Numbered from the stretch's first letter, positions 13,381 to 26,334 are shown. The stretch is 64,000 bases of DNA from Plasmodium relictum (GCF_900005765.1 NC_041683.1:186001-250000), one strand, 5' to 3'. Notes: a model not told the origin generated them from the sequence alone. Made by a program: numbers and translations.

Positions 13381-13492
13381 ATGGGATCACTGAATTTAAA
13401 ATCTACCTTGGCTACCAAATGTTGTCTTTTAATAATGATTATATAAAAATCTTTTTATAAAAATTGTAAAAAGATTTTTTTTTTTTTACATT
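13381..13492 (+). ncRNA. candidate non-coding RNA: GC island, hairpin, T-run
   Basis: About one third of the bases in 13381-13430 are G or C, far above the surrounding DNA, yet no open frame explains it. It contains a short self-complementary core (TTGG-CTA-CCAA). Fifteen bases later lies a 13-bp perfect inverted repeat (13445-13457 with 13467-13479, 9-nt loop) that runs into a T-tract to about 13488. Strand, ends and family are unknown and I see no tRNA fold or C/D box pair. In genomes this AT rich, intergenic GC islands have often marked structured RNAs. Confidence 0.25.
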
Positions 13493-14698
13493 TGTTGTTA
13501 TATACTAAAAAATACAAATACAATCATAAATATTAATATATTTATTAGTATTTTATTAAGGAGCATATACAAGATTATTCTATTGAGATTTAAAAAAAAA
13601 AGAATATACAAAGTTAGTTTATTCTTCTCAAAATAAAATTTATGCTTTTATATATTTATAATAAAATATTTCAATTTTATTTAAGAATTACATGTATTTT
13701 TTTTTAAAGTCTATATGAATTACCATTTTTAAAATTAATGATATTAAGTGAAATTTATAGAAAAGTAAACCAAGGAACTTAAATATTAAATAAAAAATAA
13801 AAATAAAATTACACTTTACATTAATTGATAAATATATACATACGTATATTTCCCAGTAAAATTAAGAATTTTTTTTTTTATCTTTAATAACATTTAATTT
13901 TATGAAAACAAATAAAATTGGAAAAAAATACATCCTTTTAGTACTTAGAAAAAAATTAAAATTTATTTTAATAGAATCATTTGAATAATATAAATGTAAT
14001 TCAATATAAACTAACAAAAAAGTATTGATCCACAATGCAAATTTCATATTAAAAATATCAAATGATTATATGCACCTTTTTTTTTTTTTAAATGATTTCA
14101 CTAATAAATCAATGCATATATATTTTATTATATATTGAATATTCTTTTGTTATTAATTTGATTGAATATTATTAAAAAATTATTTAAAAAGAGTTAAATT
14201 CACAAGAAAAAAAAAAAAAAAATTATAAAATTTTTCTATTAAGTTATACTTGTTTATTCTTTATAGTTTTCTATTGGTTTTCTTTTTGTATATTATATAT
14301 ATGATGAAATGTAAAAATATATTTTTTTTTATCCTGTATGTAATAATGGGTATTTATATTATTTAATTAATGCTTATAATTTTATATTCAAAGACAAAAT
14401 TTTATAATTCGTTATTATTTATTAGTAATTAAGATTATAAACAAATTTTTATTATTCATATTTCATTTCCATGAGGTTATATAAAAATCCAATAATACAA
14501 AAAGCAAAAGAGCAAATTTCTAAATTAACAAAATTAGGGTTCAATTTAAATTTTATATTTCATAATTTATGTAAAAAGCATAAATATATAAACGAATAAC
14601 AAATATTAATATGACAATTTAATTTTTAAAAATATGTTTTTGAAAAAAATATTAATTATTAAAGTTAATTTTATATATAAAAAAGACAAAAAAAAAAA

Positions 14699-14753
14699 TA
14701 AATAAAATAAAATAAAATAAAATAAGATAAAATAAAATAAAATAAAATAAAAA
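14699..14753. repeat. (TAAAA)n microsatellite
   Basis: About eleven tandem copies of the pentamer AAAAT with one G interruption (AAGAT) near the middle. Lies in intergenic DNA. Confidence 0.9.
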
Positions 14754-15266
14754 TTAATATAAAAATATAATTAAAATAAAATAATAAGTAAATAAAAACA
14801 AATAAAAAATGTTAGATATATTAAGATTAAAATGTGCAATTTTTTTTTAATTTATTTATTCCTATAGAATATAAGCTTCTTTTAAATCATATATATTGAA
14901 GACAACTATGTAATATATTTGTTATTTCATATATCATTTATACTTAAAAGCTACATCTTTATATTTTTTATAAAAATATATACTAAAGTATTTTTAAGAG
15001 AAAAATTATCAATTAATTAATAATAGAAAAGAAAAAAAAATTAAAAATGTAAGTAATTGTTTAAAATTTTTTTTTTTAAATCATAAAAAAAAAATATTAT
15101 AATATATATGAAATCGTAGATTAATTTTTTAAAAATATTTTAACAACTATAAAATTTATTAATTCATAAAATAAAAAAGTATTACTTTAATATTTATTTA
15201 AAAGTTGAATAGAAATAATAAGAAATTTTTTGTTAATTAATAAAGTATATATATTTTTTAATTCTC

Positions 15267-17241
15267 TTAAATTAATTCTTCTAAATTATAATTTACGTAA
15301 TTTGCTGTGGCAGTATCCTTCATTTTTCTGCATACACAGTGTAACTAAAAAAAAAAAAATTCAAAAATATTTAAGTAAATGTATAACTATTTTGAAATGA
15401 GTAAAGAAGAAAATAGAAAAAAAAAAATATAATGTATATATATATATTATATGTTAAATGAAAATAACAAAATTATTAATATTATTTACTCTATAATAAA
15501 ATATTATATTTAATTTATTTAATTTTTTATTCATGTATGAAATATATATATATATATTATTAGGAAGCAATATGTCAAATTATTTAAAACATATTAGTAA
15601 AAAATGCTAAATGTAACTTAATATTCTAAATAATGTATAATATGCATATAATTATATATGAAAATAATAATTCATTCTATTATATTTTTTCATTTTATGT
15701 ATATATATTCATAATATGAATACATGTATAATTTTTTATTTTTATTTTATCTTTACATGCTTAGCTAATTTATGTGCATATATATCAAACGATGAATGTG
15801 TACTTGAATTAGTTGTGAAATAAAGTAGGCATAAGACATAACTTAATAAATTTAAAACGCTATCATATGTTTCAATTTTTTTTTGAGAATTAAGAGTCTG
15901 ACTTGCATATTTTGTAAAAAGTTCATAATCTGTATCATCAGTTGGACTATTAGGATGATTATCTGCATCTATTAAATTCATTTCCACATTATCCTCATAT
16001 TTTATTTTTTCTTTAGTAATTTCTAAGTTTTTCTTAAAAATATGATTTAGAATATCGTAATATGTATTATTTAAAAAAATTTTTTCAGTTTTTTTTTCAA
16101 GTGTATCATTTGTTGTATTCATAACATCTTTACATGAATTATTTTCGTTAATACTTTCATTAGTAAAATTTTCTACATTATTATTATTATCGGTAATATC
16201 TGATACACAACACTTATCTTTTTCATTATCAAAAACTAAATGACTTGATAATTCTGTTTTATTACATGAAATTGAAGAGTTATTTGAATTCATATCAGAT
16301 ATGTTTAAATCAAAGAGGTAAGGAAATTTTTTTAAAATATGTAAATATAAGGTAAATTTATTATCAAAATTGTTTAAGTAACTAAAAATAGAATTTTTTT
16401 TTTTTTTTAATGTGCTTTCATATGACATTGAACTTCCATAACAAGCAGTAGTAGTATTTCTTTTAATATCATTCGTATTTTTCTCAAATATATTATTTTC
16501 TTGATAAGGTAAACTGATTGAACTACTCTTAAAATCAAAAGTTCTATTTGACTTTTCATTTAATAAATTAGGTGAATAACTGTAATCAAGTGAAGATGAA
16601 ATGAAATTTTGTGATAACTTTTTTTTACTATTTAAAATTTGATTTTGCCCTTTGAATGATCCATACTGAATTTTGCTAACTATAGTAACATTAGGGTATG
16701 GTGGAATATCAATCTTATTAGAAAATGGAATAAAATATTCTTTTATCTTTCTTTGCTCAGCTAACCCATGTAAATTTGGGCAGTAATACCTATTACAATT
16801 GGCTTGTTTATAATTTTCACACCTTTTCGTTTTGTATACAAGAGGATGATAATCAATTTCGTCTATGCTATGTGCTAAAGGGCATTCAACACCCAAAGGG
16901 CATTTATTAATATTCGTTTCTTCAATATACTTGTAAAATTTATTATTTACACTTCCATCTTTATTAGTTAAAAATACACAATTCCTTAAAATGTTATTTC
17001 TTTTTTCTTTATCTTCTTCGTTATCATTGTTATTTTTTATAAAATAAGGGCAAGATACTGGAATGTATCTTAAATAAGACGGCAAAGAAATATAATATGG
17101 GCACCTTCTAATCCATTCAGTACTATGACTATATTGACATCTATCCAATCCAAATTCGCATAAGCCCTTAGCTAATCTTAAACATTGTTTTGTACGAAAT
17201 CTATATAAATCATCTTCACTTAATAAAGGTGTGCAAGCCAT
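15267..17241 (-). CDS. CCCH-type zinc-finger protein
   Basis: Main exon 17241-15757 starts ATG GCT TGC; the frame upstream is only poly-Phe from a T-tract. It has three Cys/His segments in the first 190 residues: C-x7-C-x6-C-x3-H (LCEFGLDRCQYSH), a short KCPLGVECPLAH, and C-x7-C-x4-C-x3-H (YKTKRCENYKQANC, then CPNLHG). The last is preceded by HPLVYKT, as in plant RR-TZF and Unkempt-like proteins. The rest is Asn/Ser-rich with no motif I know. Such fingers usually bind mRNA. The frame runs to a stop at 15742 (499 aa), but CAT/GTAAAG at 15757 is a strong donor and a GC-richer segment 15344-15267 with a T-tract/TAG acceptor continues in phase 0 for 25 codons. I prefer this two-exon model (520 aa). 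Confidence 0.8.
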
Positions 17242-19841
17242 TATAACAAAAAAAAAAAAAAAAAAAAAAATTATGTTTGAATTCAAAATTAAAATAAAAA
17301 AAAAAGAAAAGAGAAAATTATTTCAAATATTTAAGAAAAAAATAGTAAAAATTCTTCATAATAAATACAAATGTGTATTACTATTAGATATGTATATATT
17401 TATAATTCGAAATGTAATAAAAACAAAAAAATTAAAACGATATCCATGTATGTTATAGGACTTTAGAAGCAAATAAAAAATTATTCGAATATATTTATTT
17501 AAAATTAAATTAAAAAAAAAAATTAGAAGAAAATTTAAAAAATAAAAGTGAAAATAAAATAATATTTTATTAAAAATATTTCACTCTATAATATTTTTTG
17601 CAAAAGTGAATCATATAAAGGAAATAAAAAAATATAAAATAATTAAAAGCAACAAACTAGAGAAATCAAAAAGCAAAAATACCAATTTTAAAATGAAATA
17701 GAATAAATAATTTAAAATAAAAATAATGGATGAATAATTAATATATTAAATTTATTCAAAAAAAAAATGTATTTTTATATAATTAAAATTTTAGGCTTTA
17801 TTAATAACTACTTAATTTTTGAAAAAAATTTAAATTATAAGTTTTTTTTTTTTCTTCTTTTATTTCTTATACATTTTTAAATAAATGACATATAAAAAAA
17901 AAAAAAAAAAAAAAAAAATCGTTGAACACACTTATATACGACAAGTTACAAGAACAATGAGAACAAAACGAACAGAAACTACAACAAAAAAAAAAAGTCA
18001 TTAAATTTAATTAATAAAAATAAATAATTCCTTTCAGTTTATTTATCATTTTATATATTTTAATTTTTTTTAAAAATTAAATATTATAAAAATTTTCTTT
18101 TTTTTTTTTTAGCTGTTTTAAAATTATAATTACAGCTCCATAAAGTTTTTCATATATTTCCTTATTTTTTTTTTTTTATTAAAAAATTATAGAAAATGAA
18201 AAATGTTAGTAATTACTGCATGCGGTCAAAATATAAAAAAAAAATTTTAGTTTTTAATTTTTTCTCTGGATCTTTTTATTTAAATAAGGGTTAAAATAAA
18301 TTTTTTAATATAAAAATATATATATATATATATTATATATATATATTTTTTTCTTAATGATTATTCAGGATATAATAATCAGTGTGAATAATAATACATG
18401 TTACCTCATTTTTCATATTATGAAAAATTTAAGCAATTATTTTAGTTAGTATCTAAAATCTAAAAACCTCCATATTTTAATAAAAGAATATTAAATAATA
18501 TAAAATAAAAATATATATTAAAAAATTAATAATAATTTCTATATTTTACAAATAAAGGAATTAAGAAAAAATAAAAATACAATTTCCCTTGTGTGCAAGC
18601 AATTTTTCCTTTTTTTTTTTTTTAAGGATTAATTGTCCCCTTTTTTTTTTTGGCTATCCATATGGTTAATACAAAAATATATATATAATATAGAAGTAAT
18701 ATAATTTTTAAATTTATTGTTGATAATGATTAATGAAGAAAACAATTAAATATATCTTCGTATTTATAACAAAAGAAAAAAAAAAGTTACAAAAAGTTGT
18801 TAATATTTATAGAACCAGCTATTTATTAAAATAAAATTTTTATCCAAATAAGAAAAATTAACTTACGATTTTGTTGAAGGAACCTTTAACTTTATTATTA
18901 TAATATATATATAATAATCCAATTATTATGTTTTCTATTTTCATTTTTTTTTTCTCTGCTTTAGAAAAATGAAAAAAGCTTTGAAATTTTGAAATTAAAA
19001 TATAATAATATTTATATAACCACATATAAAAAATTAATATTCAAATCACTTCTTTTTAATTTACAGTTTTTAATAAAACTATCAAGATGTATAATTTTAT
19101 GTTTATTCTATCTAAATTTTGTTAATTCTCCTTTTTCTTAATGGTATTTATTACAAATTTAAAAATTTGTTTTCATAAACAAAATATCAATTATAGAATT
19201 AACACTAAAAAAGGATATTTTAATAATAATTACAACAAAAAAATTATTAATGAAGAGGTATATTTTTAAATTAAAAATACTCCAGGTAAAAAAAAAATTT
19301 GGCTTCAGTAAAAGTAGCTTTTATTGAAATAATAATGGTATTTCTTTTAAGTACTATAAAGGTATATTATTATAATTAATGATTTTGTTTATAGAAAAAA
19401 AAAAAAAAAAACATGAAAATACTGAGGCATTATTCATGGTAGTATAGAATTAAATTTAATAAAAAGAATGATTTATATTTAGAAAGTATGCATAATAAAA
19501 TAAATAAATTCAATATGGAGCTAAAAATCTGAAAAATATTTTAAAATTTTCATAATAATACGGTGGTAGAATATGTACAATTTTATTTTTTTTTTAAAAA
19601 ATATTATTAGTTTTTTTTTTATTATAAAATAATTGAATTTCATACATCACAGAAAAAAATTATATTTAAAAGATAATAAAAATAATCAAAACAATGGCTC
19701 TGAAAATTAAAAAAAATTTTGGAGAGAAAAAAAAAAAAATAGTTTTACTAACGACAAAAATATAGGTAATAAATATATATATTATTTATTAATCAAAGGA
19801 ATTCATTGTATATATATATTTAATTAAGATTTAAATTAATG
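17242..19841. other. intergenic region, tandem (-) genes
   Basis: About 2.6 kb upstream of the CCCH gene and downstream of SNRNP27. A/T tracts and AT repeats; no coding frame supported. Includes one TGCATGC motif at 18217-18223. Confidence 0.55.
18217..18223. promoter_or_regulatory. TGCATGC motif (possible ApiAP2 site)
   Basis: The bases TGCATGC occur in a small GC-richer patch (CTGCATGCGGTC) about 1 kb upstream of the CCCH gene start. TGCATGC(A) is the reported core bound by the Plasmodium AP2-EXP/AP2-Sp factors. One short match in intergenic DNA is weak evidence of use. Confidence 0.2.
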
Positions 19842-21266
19842 TTAGAACGAAGGTGACAATGGTCTATTAAATCCTCCTCTTCGGTTCATATATTGTCTAT
19901 ATTTTCTTTTTGTTCTTCTATTTATTCCTGATAAATCGGTTTTACTGTGGCATTTATTTTCAGTTGTATCAAATTGGCTAATTCCTATAATTTTTTTAAT
20001 CATTTCACTTTCAGATATTTCTTCTTTGTCACGTTCAGAGGATAAAGCATCATAATTTTTTTTATCTGTATATGATATTGTATTTTTTTCTTTTGAATTA
20101 AAATCATGTTCATTTTGATTATAATTATTATTTATATGATTATTATTTAAATTAGTGTTATTTGTGTTTAGTTCTTTTTCAGATTTATTTATTTCTATTT
20201 GTTCTCTATAAAAATTATTTACTTCATTTAATTTTGTATTAACTTTATTCTTATTCTTTGTATCATCAAATTCTGTATTCTCATCCTTTACTTTATCAAT
20301 TGAATTATTATTCACACTTCTTTTTGCATCATCTTTTCCTTCATTACTATAGAATGAATTATTATTTTTTCCTTTTTCATCGCTTTTTTCATAATCACTG
20401 TAACTAACACTATCCCTACTACTACTAGTCCTTTCATACCTATTACTTGAAATTCTTCTTCTACTCTTAAGTCTATCATTACTTCTATCTTTACTTCTAC
20501 TTCTTTTTCTATATCTATCTGCACTTCTTTCTTTATGTTTATACCTATGCCTATCTATATTTCTCTCTCTATCTCTTCTCCTATGTCTATGATTATCTCT
20601 GCTTCTTTCTCTACTCCTACTTTTGTGTTTGTCTCTTTTTCTATCTCTACTTCTATCCTTACTTCTATATCTATTTCTGTATCTGCTTCTATCCCTACTT
20701 CTTCCTTTATTTCTATCCTTACTTCTTCCTCTACTTCTACCCCTACTTCTTCCTCTACTTCTATCCCTACTCCTTCCCCTACTTCTATCCCTACTTCTTC
20801 CTCTACTTCTATTTCTTTTTCTACGTTTATCTCTATTTCTATCGCTACTTCTATCTTTATCTATGTGCCTATGTTTACTTCTTTTATGTCTTTTCCTTTC
20901 TCCACTTTCCATTGTTTCATAGGTACTATCACTTTTATCATCATTCATTACTTCGTTCACACTATTTATAATAGCATTAGGCCCTTCATTCATTTCATCT
21001 ATTTGATAATTCCCATCATAATAATTATTTATATTTACTTCATCATTATCGTAATTTTGTGAAAGCTTATTTGTATTATTCTCCTCATTTTTATTAATAT
21101 CATTAAATTTTTTCTCTTCTCTAAATTTTATAAGATATTCATCATTTGAAAATTGTGTCTCCTTTTTGACATTTTTTTTGTATAATTCATTATGATCAGA
21201 TATATTCACATTTTTTATTTCATCATAATTATTAGTTTTATCAGAACTATTAATATAACTTTCCAT
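19842..21266 (-). CDS. SNRNP27: U4/U6.U5 tri-snRNP 27 kDa RS protein homologue
   Basis: Single exon, 474 aa. The C-terminal 50 residues match the SNRNP27/27K signature: a short helix with IGISQFDTT, then KRKYRQYMNRRGGFNRPL, which is almost word for word the family ending. Residues from about 127 to 285 are an Arg/Ser/Asp domain with runs of RSRDRSRG built from near-tandem hexanucleotides. Flanking parts are Asn/Glu/Asp rich. The human protein is about 155 aa, so this copy is about three times longer through low-complexity sequence. 27K is a phosphorylated RS protein of the tri-snRNP that acts in 5' splice-site handling; a splicing role in the nucleus is expected. The start Met follows an AT tract and no better upstream ATG exists. 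Confidence 0.88.
   Translation of the reverse strand: MESYINSSDKTNNYDEIKNVNISDHNELYKKNVKKETQFSNDEYLIKFREEKKFNDINKNEENNTNKLSQNYDNDEVNINNYYDGNYQIDEMNEGPNAIINSVNEVMNDDKSDSTYETMESGERKRHKRSKHRHIDKDRSSDRNRDKRRKRNRSRGRSRDRSRGRSRDRSRGRSRGRSRGRSKDRNKGRSRDRSRYRNRYRSKDRSRDRKRDKHKSRSRERSRDNHRHRRRDRERNIDRHRYKHKERSADRYRKRSRSKDRSNDRLKSRRRISSNRYERTSSSRDSVSYSDYEKSDEKGKNNNSFYSNEGKDDAKRSVNNNSIDKVKDENTEFDDTKNKNKVNTKLNEVNNFYREQIEINKSEKELNTNNTNLNNNHINNNYNQNEHDFNSKEKNTISYTDKKNYDALSSERDKEEISESEMIKKIIGISQFDTTENKCHSKTDLSGINRRTKRKYRQYMNRRGGFNRPLSPSF
20640..20830 (-). repeat. RS-domain coding tandem hexamers
   Basis: Imperfect 6-bp and 12-bp units encode Arg-Ser, Asp-Arg and Gly-Arg dipeptides inside SNRNP27. On the opposite strand and in other frames they give Ser-, Leu- or Pro-rich open frames that are artefacts of the repeat. 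Confidence 0.85.
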
Positions 21267-23885
21267 TTTATTTTATTTTTTTGAGAATTAAGTTAAATTT
21301 TATTTTAAGAAAGTTAAACATAATGTAAACACTTGAATTGAATTACATATGCTTTGTTTAATATTCCTTTTTTTACTTTTGAAATTATAAAAATTACTTA
21401 TAATTCAAAAACTTTTTAAAGAATTAAGTTATGCTTTTAATTAAAAAATAAATTTTTTTATTCAAAAAAATTAATCATTCTACCAAATATTATAGTTAGC
21501 ATATCTAATAAAAAGTAACTTAATAAATGCTATTATAAATTTGGAAAAACATAAAAATAAATTTATATTTTCACATTTAAGTATATTTTTTTTTTTATTT
21601 TTTTTTTATTTAAACGATAAATTATTAAAAAAAAAATTTTTAATTTTACGCTATATGTGAGGCTTAATAATTACATACATATAAATAATTTTAAAAAAAT
21701 TATAAAAATAATTTTTATTACAACGATACAATTTCAGAAAAATTGTTTTATACTATAATTATTTTTATGCTTTTTTTAATAAGTTTTATATGTATTTATA
21801 TAATTTAAAAAAAAAAAAGTTTATGTTACTCTATAAAATATTAGTTTTAAGCATAATTTATTTCATATAGAATCTAATTGTGAAATGTGGAATCATTAAA
21901 TAAAATTATTATTTTTATCTTTTTTTATTTTACTATTTGTCCATTTTATTATAAGAAAATTGCCTAATATAAAAATATTTATTTTATATAATTAAACACT
22001 TTTAAAAATATTAAATTCTAACTTTTTTGACTATTTTTCTTTTTTTGTGCTCATCTCCAAACAATATTTAGTTTAAATTAAATTTAAAATCTTTTTTTTT
22101 TTTAACTACTGTAACTGTTTATTCAATATTTTCTCCAAAAATATAATTTTAAAAATATTTCATTTATCTAAAAACTTCTTTAATTATTATTTTTTTTTTT
22201 TTTTTTTTTTTGTATTTATTAAAATATCTTCTAAATAAAGAAAATATGAAAATTAGTTGAGTAAAATATAAAAAATATATTTTTATTTATTTTAAAAATA
22301 AGTTGTTATTTTTCTAAGATGTTTATAAAATGAAAAAAAGTACATATTATATTCATTTAAATTATAAATTTTAGCATATAAAACCTTATGAATATTTTAA
22401 TCACAAATAATTTTTCTATTTTTTAGCATATTTCAAATTATTAAAAAAAGTAAAAAAAAATAATATTCTAAATGGTGCATTTTAAAATTATTAAGATTAC
22501 GATACATACATTGATATTAGAAATAAACAGTTATTTTTGCTAGGTATATTAATGAAATTAAAAAAGAAACTAAAGACGTAGGAAAATTTATAAAGATATA
22601 AATATTAAAAGTTAAATATTAAAGTCGCAAAAGCAATAAAGATAATTCTTATATTTTTTTATGTTACTTTATAGAATAAAGAAATATAAGAACTTTTAAA
22701 TAAAATATATCTGCAATATAATTAATATTAATTCTCCACTTAATGTATTTTTTTATGTTCTTATTATATGCATATATATTTATATATTAAGATGGTTATT
22801 TTTTATTTTCGTTATTATATTATTGATTATTATCATATTATTTTAACTAGAAAATACATTTCTTAAATGAATGAAGGATTCCAAATTCTTAGAAATTAAA
22901 TTAGTTTTAATTTTAAAATTAAAAAATAAAATAAGGATATTTTCTTAAATTTGTCAATTTTATTAGATGAAAATAATTTAAAATTTTTTATTTAATTTTA
23001 TATTAAATGGAAATTTTTTTCACCCATTTTATCGAAATGTGTTGCATTCAATTTAAATAAAAATATTCTAAAAAATACCCAAATAAAAAGAAGAAATTTT
23101 TATGTTTTCAGTATTAATAAAAGGAAATGTGTATATATATATTTTTAATTTTAATATTATATATTTCTAAAAAATAGATATATTAAAAAAAAAAATTAAA
23201 AATGTGTATTAAATATACTGCATTCAGCTATAATATTATTAAAATATTAAAATGTACATATATATATATATATATATATATACAATTGTGTTCAAGTATT
23301 TTTTGGTTAAAATGTGAATTAATATAAAAAAATTATTTTACTTTATAATTATTAAAATTTTTATATACGTTAAATTTTATATATATATATATTTGATCAT
23401 TTCTTGTACAATGAACGTATTAAAAATTGTAAAATTAATTGATATATATAAAAAATTTGCAAATAATTTTTATAAAATTGATCATTTATTATATATATAT
23501 ATAACACGAAAAAAAAAAAGAGTTTATTGAATAAATATTGTGCACATGAATTTTTCGTTGTTTAAAGTTTTTATAAAATTAAAAATAAAAATAAAATATA
23601 TACATTAATTTGTACTAGTATTAGTAGAACAAATTTTGAAAAAATTCAAAAAATTAATTTTTAATATATAATATATATATATATTTATACGTAATACATG
23701 CATATATATCAATTATTCTCGTACAATAATTTTGTTCGTATTAAAATAATACATTAATACATATCTGTTTTTTTTTTTTTCTTTTGCAATAAAATTTTTT
23801 ATGCATAATAAAGATATCGCTTACTTTTGCATATAAATATATACATATTATATACGTATTATATATATATAATATATATATATAC

Positions 23886-23921
<36 letters not shown>

Positions 23922-24954
23922 AATCTGATAAAAAAAAATTTTTTTTTGAATAGTTAACTTTTATTCGTTTGTACTAAAAAAATTTTTTTTTTTAATATTA
24001 ATAGTACATATTAATATTTAATATGTTAAAATCTTTGTTTTAATAATTTTATTTAAATTTTAAACAATTTTCTATAAACATATATTGAATAATTTTATTT
24101 AAATATAAATAATACATTTAGCATTTAAATTTTATTACAACTTTAACTTTTTAAATTTTTATTGGATACCAAAAAAAAGGTAATGAAAGAAAAATTTCAT
24201 TAATTATTTTTTTATCTTTTTGTATTTACCATTTAATGAAAATTTTTAATTTTATGTAGTTAGTAAAAAATTATCTTTATTTTTATTTATCATATATTTA
24301 ATGATTTTCATATTTTGATATTACGTATTATTTACCATATATATTATTTTAATATTAAACATCACCATATTATAATTTATTTTATTACTTTTAATATTAT
24401 AATATTTTGTTTTATTTTGTTACATTTCATTGTGATTTTTCATTTTATATTATTTTAATTTCTTTTAATTTTATTTTTTATTTTGTTTTATTATTAATGC
24501 GATATCAAATGAATATAAATAGTGTATTAATATATATATATATATACTTTTTTTTATCTTATATGTCTTTACAATTTTCTTTTCTTTTAATTATGTTTAA
24601 ACTTATAAATATATGTATATATATTAATTCTAAAAATGTTTTAACTTGTATTTAGTTTTAAATAATAAAACAAAATTTTATATAAATTTTAAAAAAGGTT
24701 TTCACTATATAATTTTATTTTTTATTCATTTTAATACCATTTTGTATTCGCCCAATAGTTATATTTATGTTACTGTTTAAAATTTTTATTTATTTCTAAA
24801 TATTCTATAAAAAAAAAAAAAATTACCACTGTATATAACTTTTTATTTCTTCATTTTATAGTAAATATTTTTCTAATTTTTATATTTTTATTAGTATATA
24901 TGAGAAGTAATATAAAAATTAAAAAAATTTTTTTTCTCCCTTAGGTTATAAAAA
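21267..24954. other. divergent intergenic region
   Basis: About 3.7 kb between SNRNP27 and HMGB2, holding both promoters. Almost pure A+T, with an (AT)n stretch around 23860-23922 and T-tracts near 22190-22210. One GTGCAC palindrome lies near 23541. The frame 24407-24655 (+) is Phe/Ile-rich and lies in the likely 5' UTR of HMGB2; not called. Confidence 0.55.
24926..24944 (+). other. splice acceptor of a probable 5' UTR intron
   Basis: A long T/C tract ending CCCTTAG sits 10 bases before the HMGB2 start codon. No coding exon upstream joins it in frame, so it is best explained as the 3' end of an intron in the 5' UTR. Confidence 0.45.
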
Positions 24955-25254
24955 ATGGCTACAAAAACTCAAAAGAAGGTTTTAAAAAAACAAAATAAGA
25001 AAAAGAAAAAAGATCCATTAGCTCCAAAGAGAGCTCTATCTGCTTATATGTTTTATGTAAAAGATAAAAGACTAGAAATAATAAAAGAAAAACCAGAATT
25101 AGCCAAGGATGTTGCACAAGTAGGTAAATTGATTGGAGAAGCTTGGGGAAAGTTGAGCGCAGCTCAAAAGTCACCATATGAAAAAAAAGCACAGCTAGAC
25201 AAAGTGCGATATTCAAAAGAAATTGAAGAATATAGAAAAAAAAATAAGGAATAA
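24955..25254 (+). CDS. HMGB2: high mobility group protein B2 (single HMG box)
   Basis: Single coding exon, 99 aa. A Lys-rich N-terminal 20 residues leads into one HMG box (about residues 22-95): DPLAPKRALSAYMFYVK, then VGKLIGEAWGKLSAAQKSPY and the third helix KVRYSKEIEEYRKK. Length and wording fit Plasmodium HMGB2 rather than HMGB1. HMGB proteins bend DNA without much sequence preference and are nuclear chromatin architectural factors. Codon use is clearly less AT-biased than the flanks. A TTTCTCCCTTAG acceptor 10 bases upstream suggests the mRNA leader is spliced. The antisense frame across the gene is a shadow. Confidence 0.96.
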   Translation: MATKTQKKVLKKQNKKKKKDPLAPKRALSAYMFYVKDKRLEIIKEKPELAKDVAQVGKLIGEAWGKLSAAQKSPYEKKAQLDKVRYSKEIEEYRKKNKE

Positions 25255-25283
25255 TTTTTATCATTAATATATTTTAACACATG

Positions 25284-25314
<31 letters not shown>

Positions 25315-25742
25315 GTACATATGTGTATATATAGTTTTTTTTTTTTTTTTTTACAATTACTATCATATATTTTATATATTTAACTTTTTTTTTTATTTTA
25401 AGAAGAAACATGAATATATAATTTAAATTTTATGTCTATATACTTATGTATAAGTATATATATAATTTCTTTTACAAATTTTTTTTTTTTTTTTTATTAT
25501 TATATCATTGTAATTTTATTCTTAAACTTTTTTTTTTTTTTTCTCTTTTCACAAAGATTAAAAAAAAAAAAAAATTAAAATCTTAAAAGAATTTTAAAAA
25601 ATGTATTATTTTAAATAATACATTTACTAAATATTTTATGTATTAACATATTTTTTTCTTTTTGTATCCCTTTTGTTTTTTCTTTAAAATATTTAATAGT
25701 TCATACCTTTTATTATAATTTTAAAAAGGCACTTCCTATGTA

Positions 25743-25773
<31 letters not shown>

Positions 25774-26298
25774 ACTTATATTTTTATATATATGTTTAGC
25801 TTTTTTTTTGTAAATTATTTTGTCTAAAAGAGATGACAAAAAAAAAAAGAAGTGTTAGTATAAATTACCTTAAAGTAACAGTTTAACTGATGTATCGCTC
25901 TAAAGTTTTTTTTGGAAATATTCTATAATATTGTTATACTTTTTGTATCTTTGATATAAATCAAAAAGAAATATGTTCATAATTATACGTATTATAGTAT
26001 ATGTTTTAAAATGTACAAAATTAATATTATTGTTTTTTTTTTTTTTTTGTTTTTGGTAATTGAAAGCTTTATTAATTTTTATAATGTAAAGTTTGATTTG
26101 CAATTTTTTCATTTAATCTAAGTGGTGATACTAAAAAAAAAAAAAGATGTAATTTTATTAATTTAAAAAATCTTAAATGAATAAATAAAATGAAATGAAA
26201 ATATGTTTTTATCTTCTTAAGTTATTTTATGTGTTATTCTGTTTATATAATAAATAAACATAATGTTTAATAGAAAAAAATGGCTATAAATGAAGAAA

Positions 26299-26334
<36 letters not shown>

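Larger units (their letters stand above)
11764..15266. other. intergenic region with a GC island and hairpin
   Basis: About 3.5 kb between the 14-3-3I start and the 3' end of the CCCH gene, so it should hold the 14-3-3I promoter. Mostly AT tracts, with a (TAAAA)n array at 14699-14753. A GC island at 13381-13430, followed by a hairpin and T-run, is described separately. Short frames at 12772-12966 (-) and 13862-14047 (-) were not supported as genes. Confidence 0.55.

Noticed and set aside
13862-14047. 61-codon minus-strand frame that begins like a signal peptide
   Set aside because: Short, ends in an A-tract, composition equals the surroundings, and no exon to join. Possible but not supportable.
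20535-21062. Plus-strand Ser/Thr/Ile-rich and Leu-rich open frames across SNRNP27
   Set aside because: They are antisense readings of the RS-coding hexamer repeat; no start context or family, and the minus-strand protein explains the region.
24959-25264. 101-codon minus-strand frame opposite HMGB2
   Set aside because: Shadow of a short, conserved plus-strand gene; hydrophobic composition comes from the reversed Lys codons.
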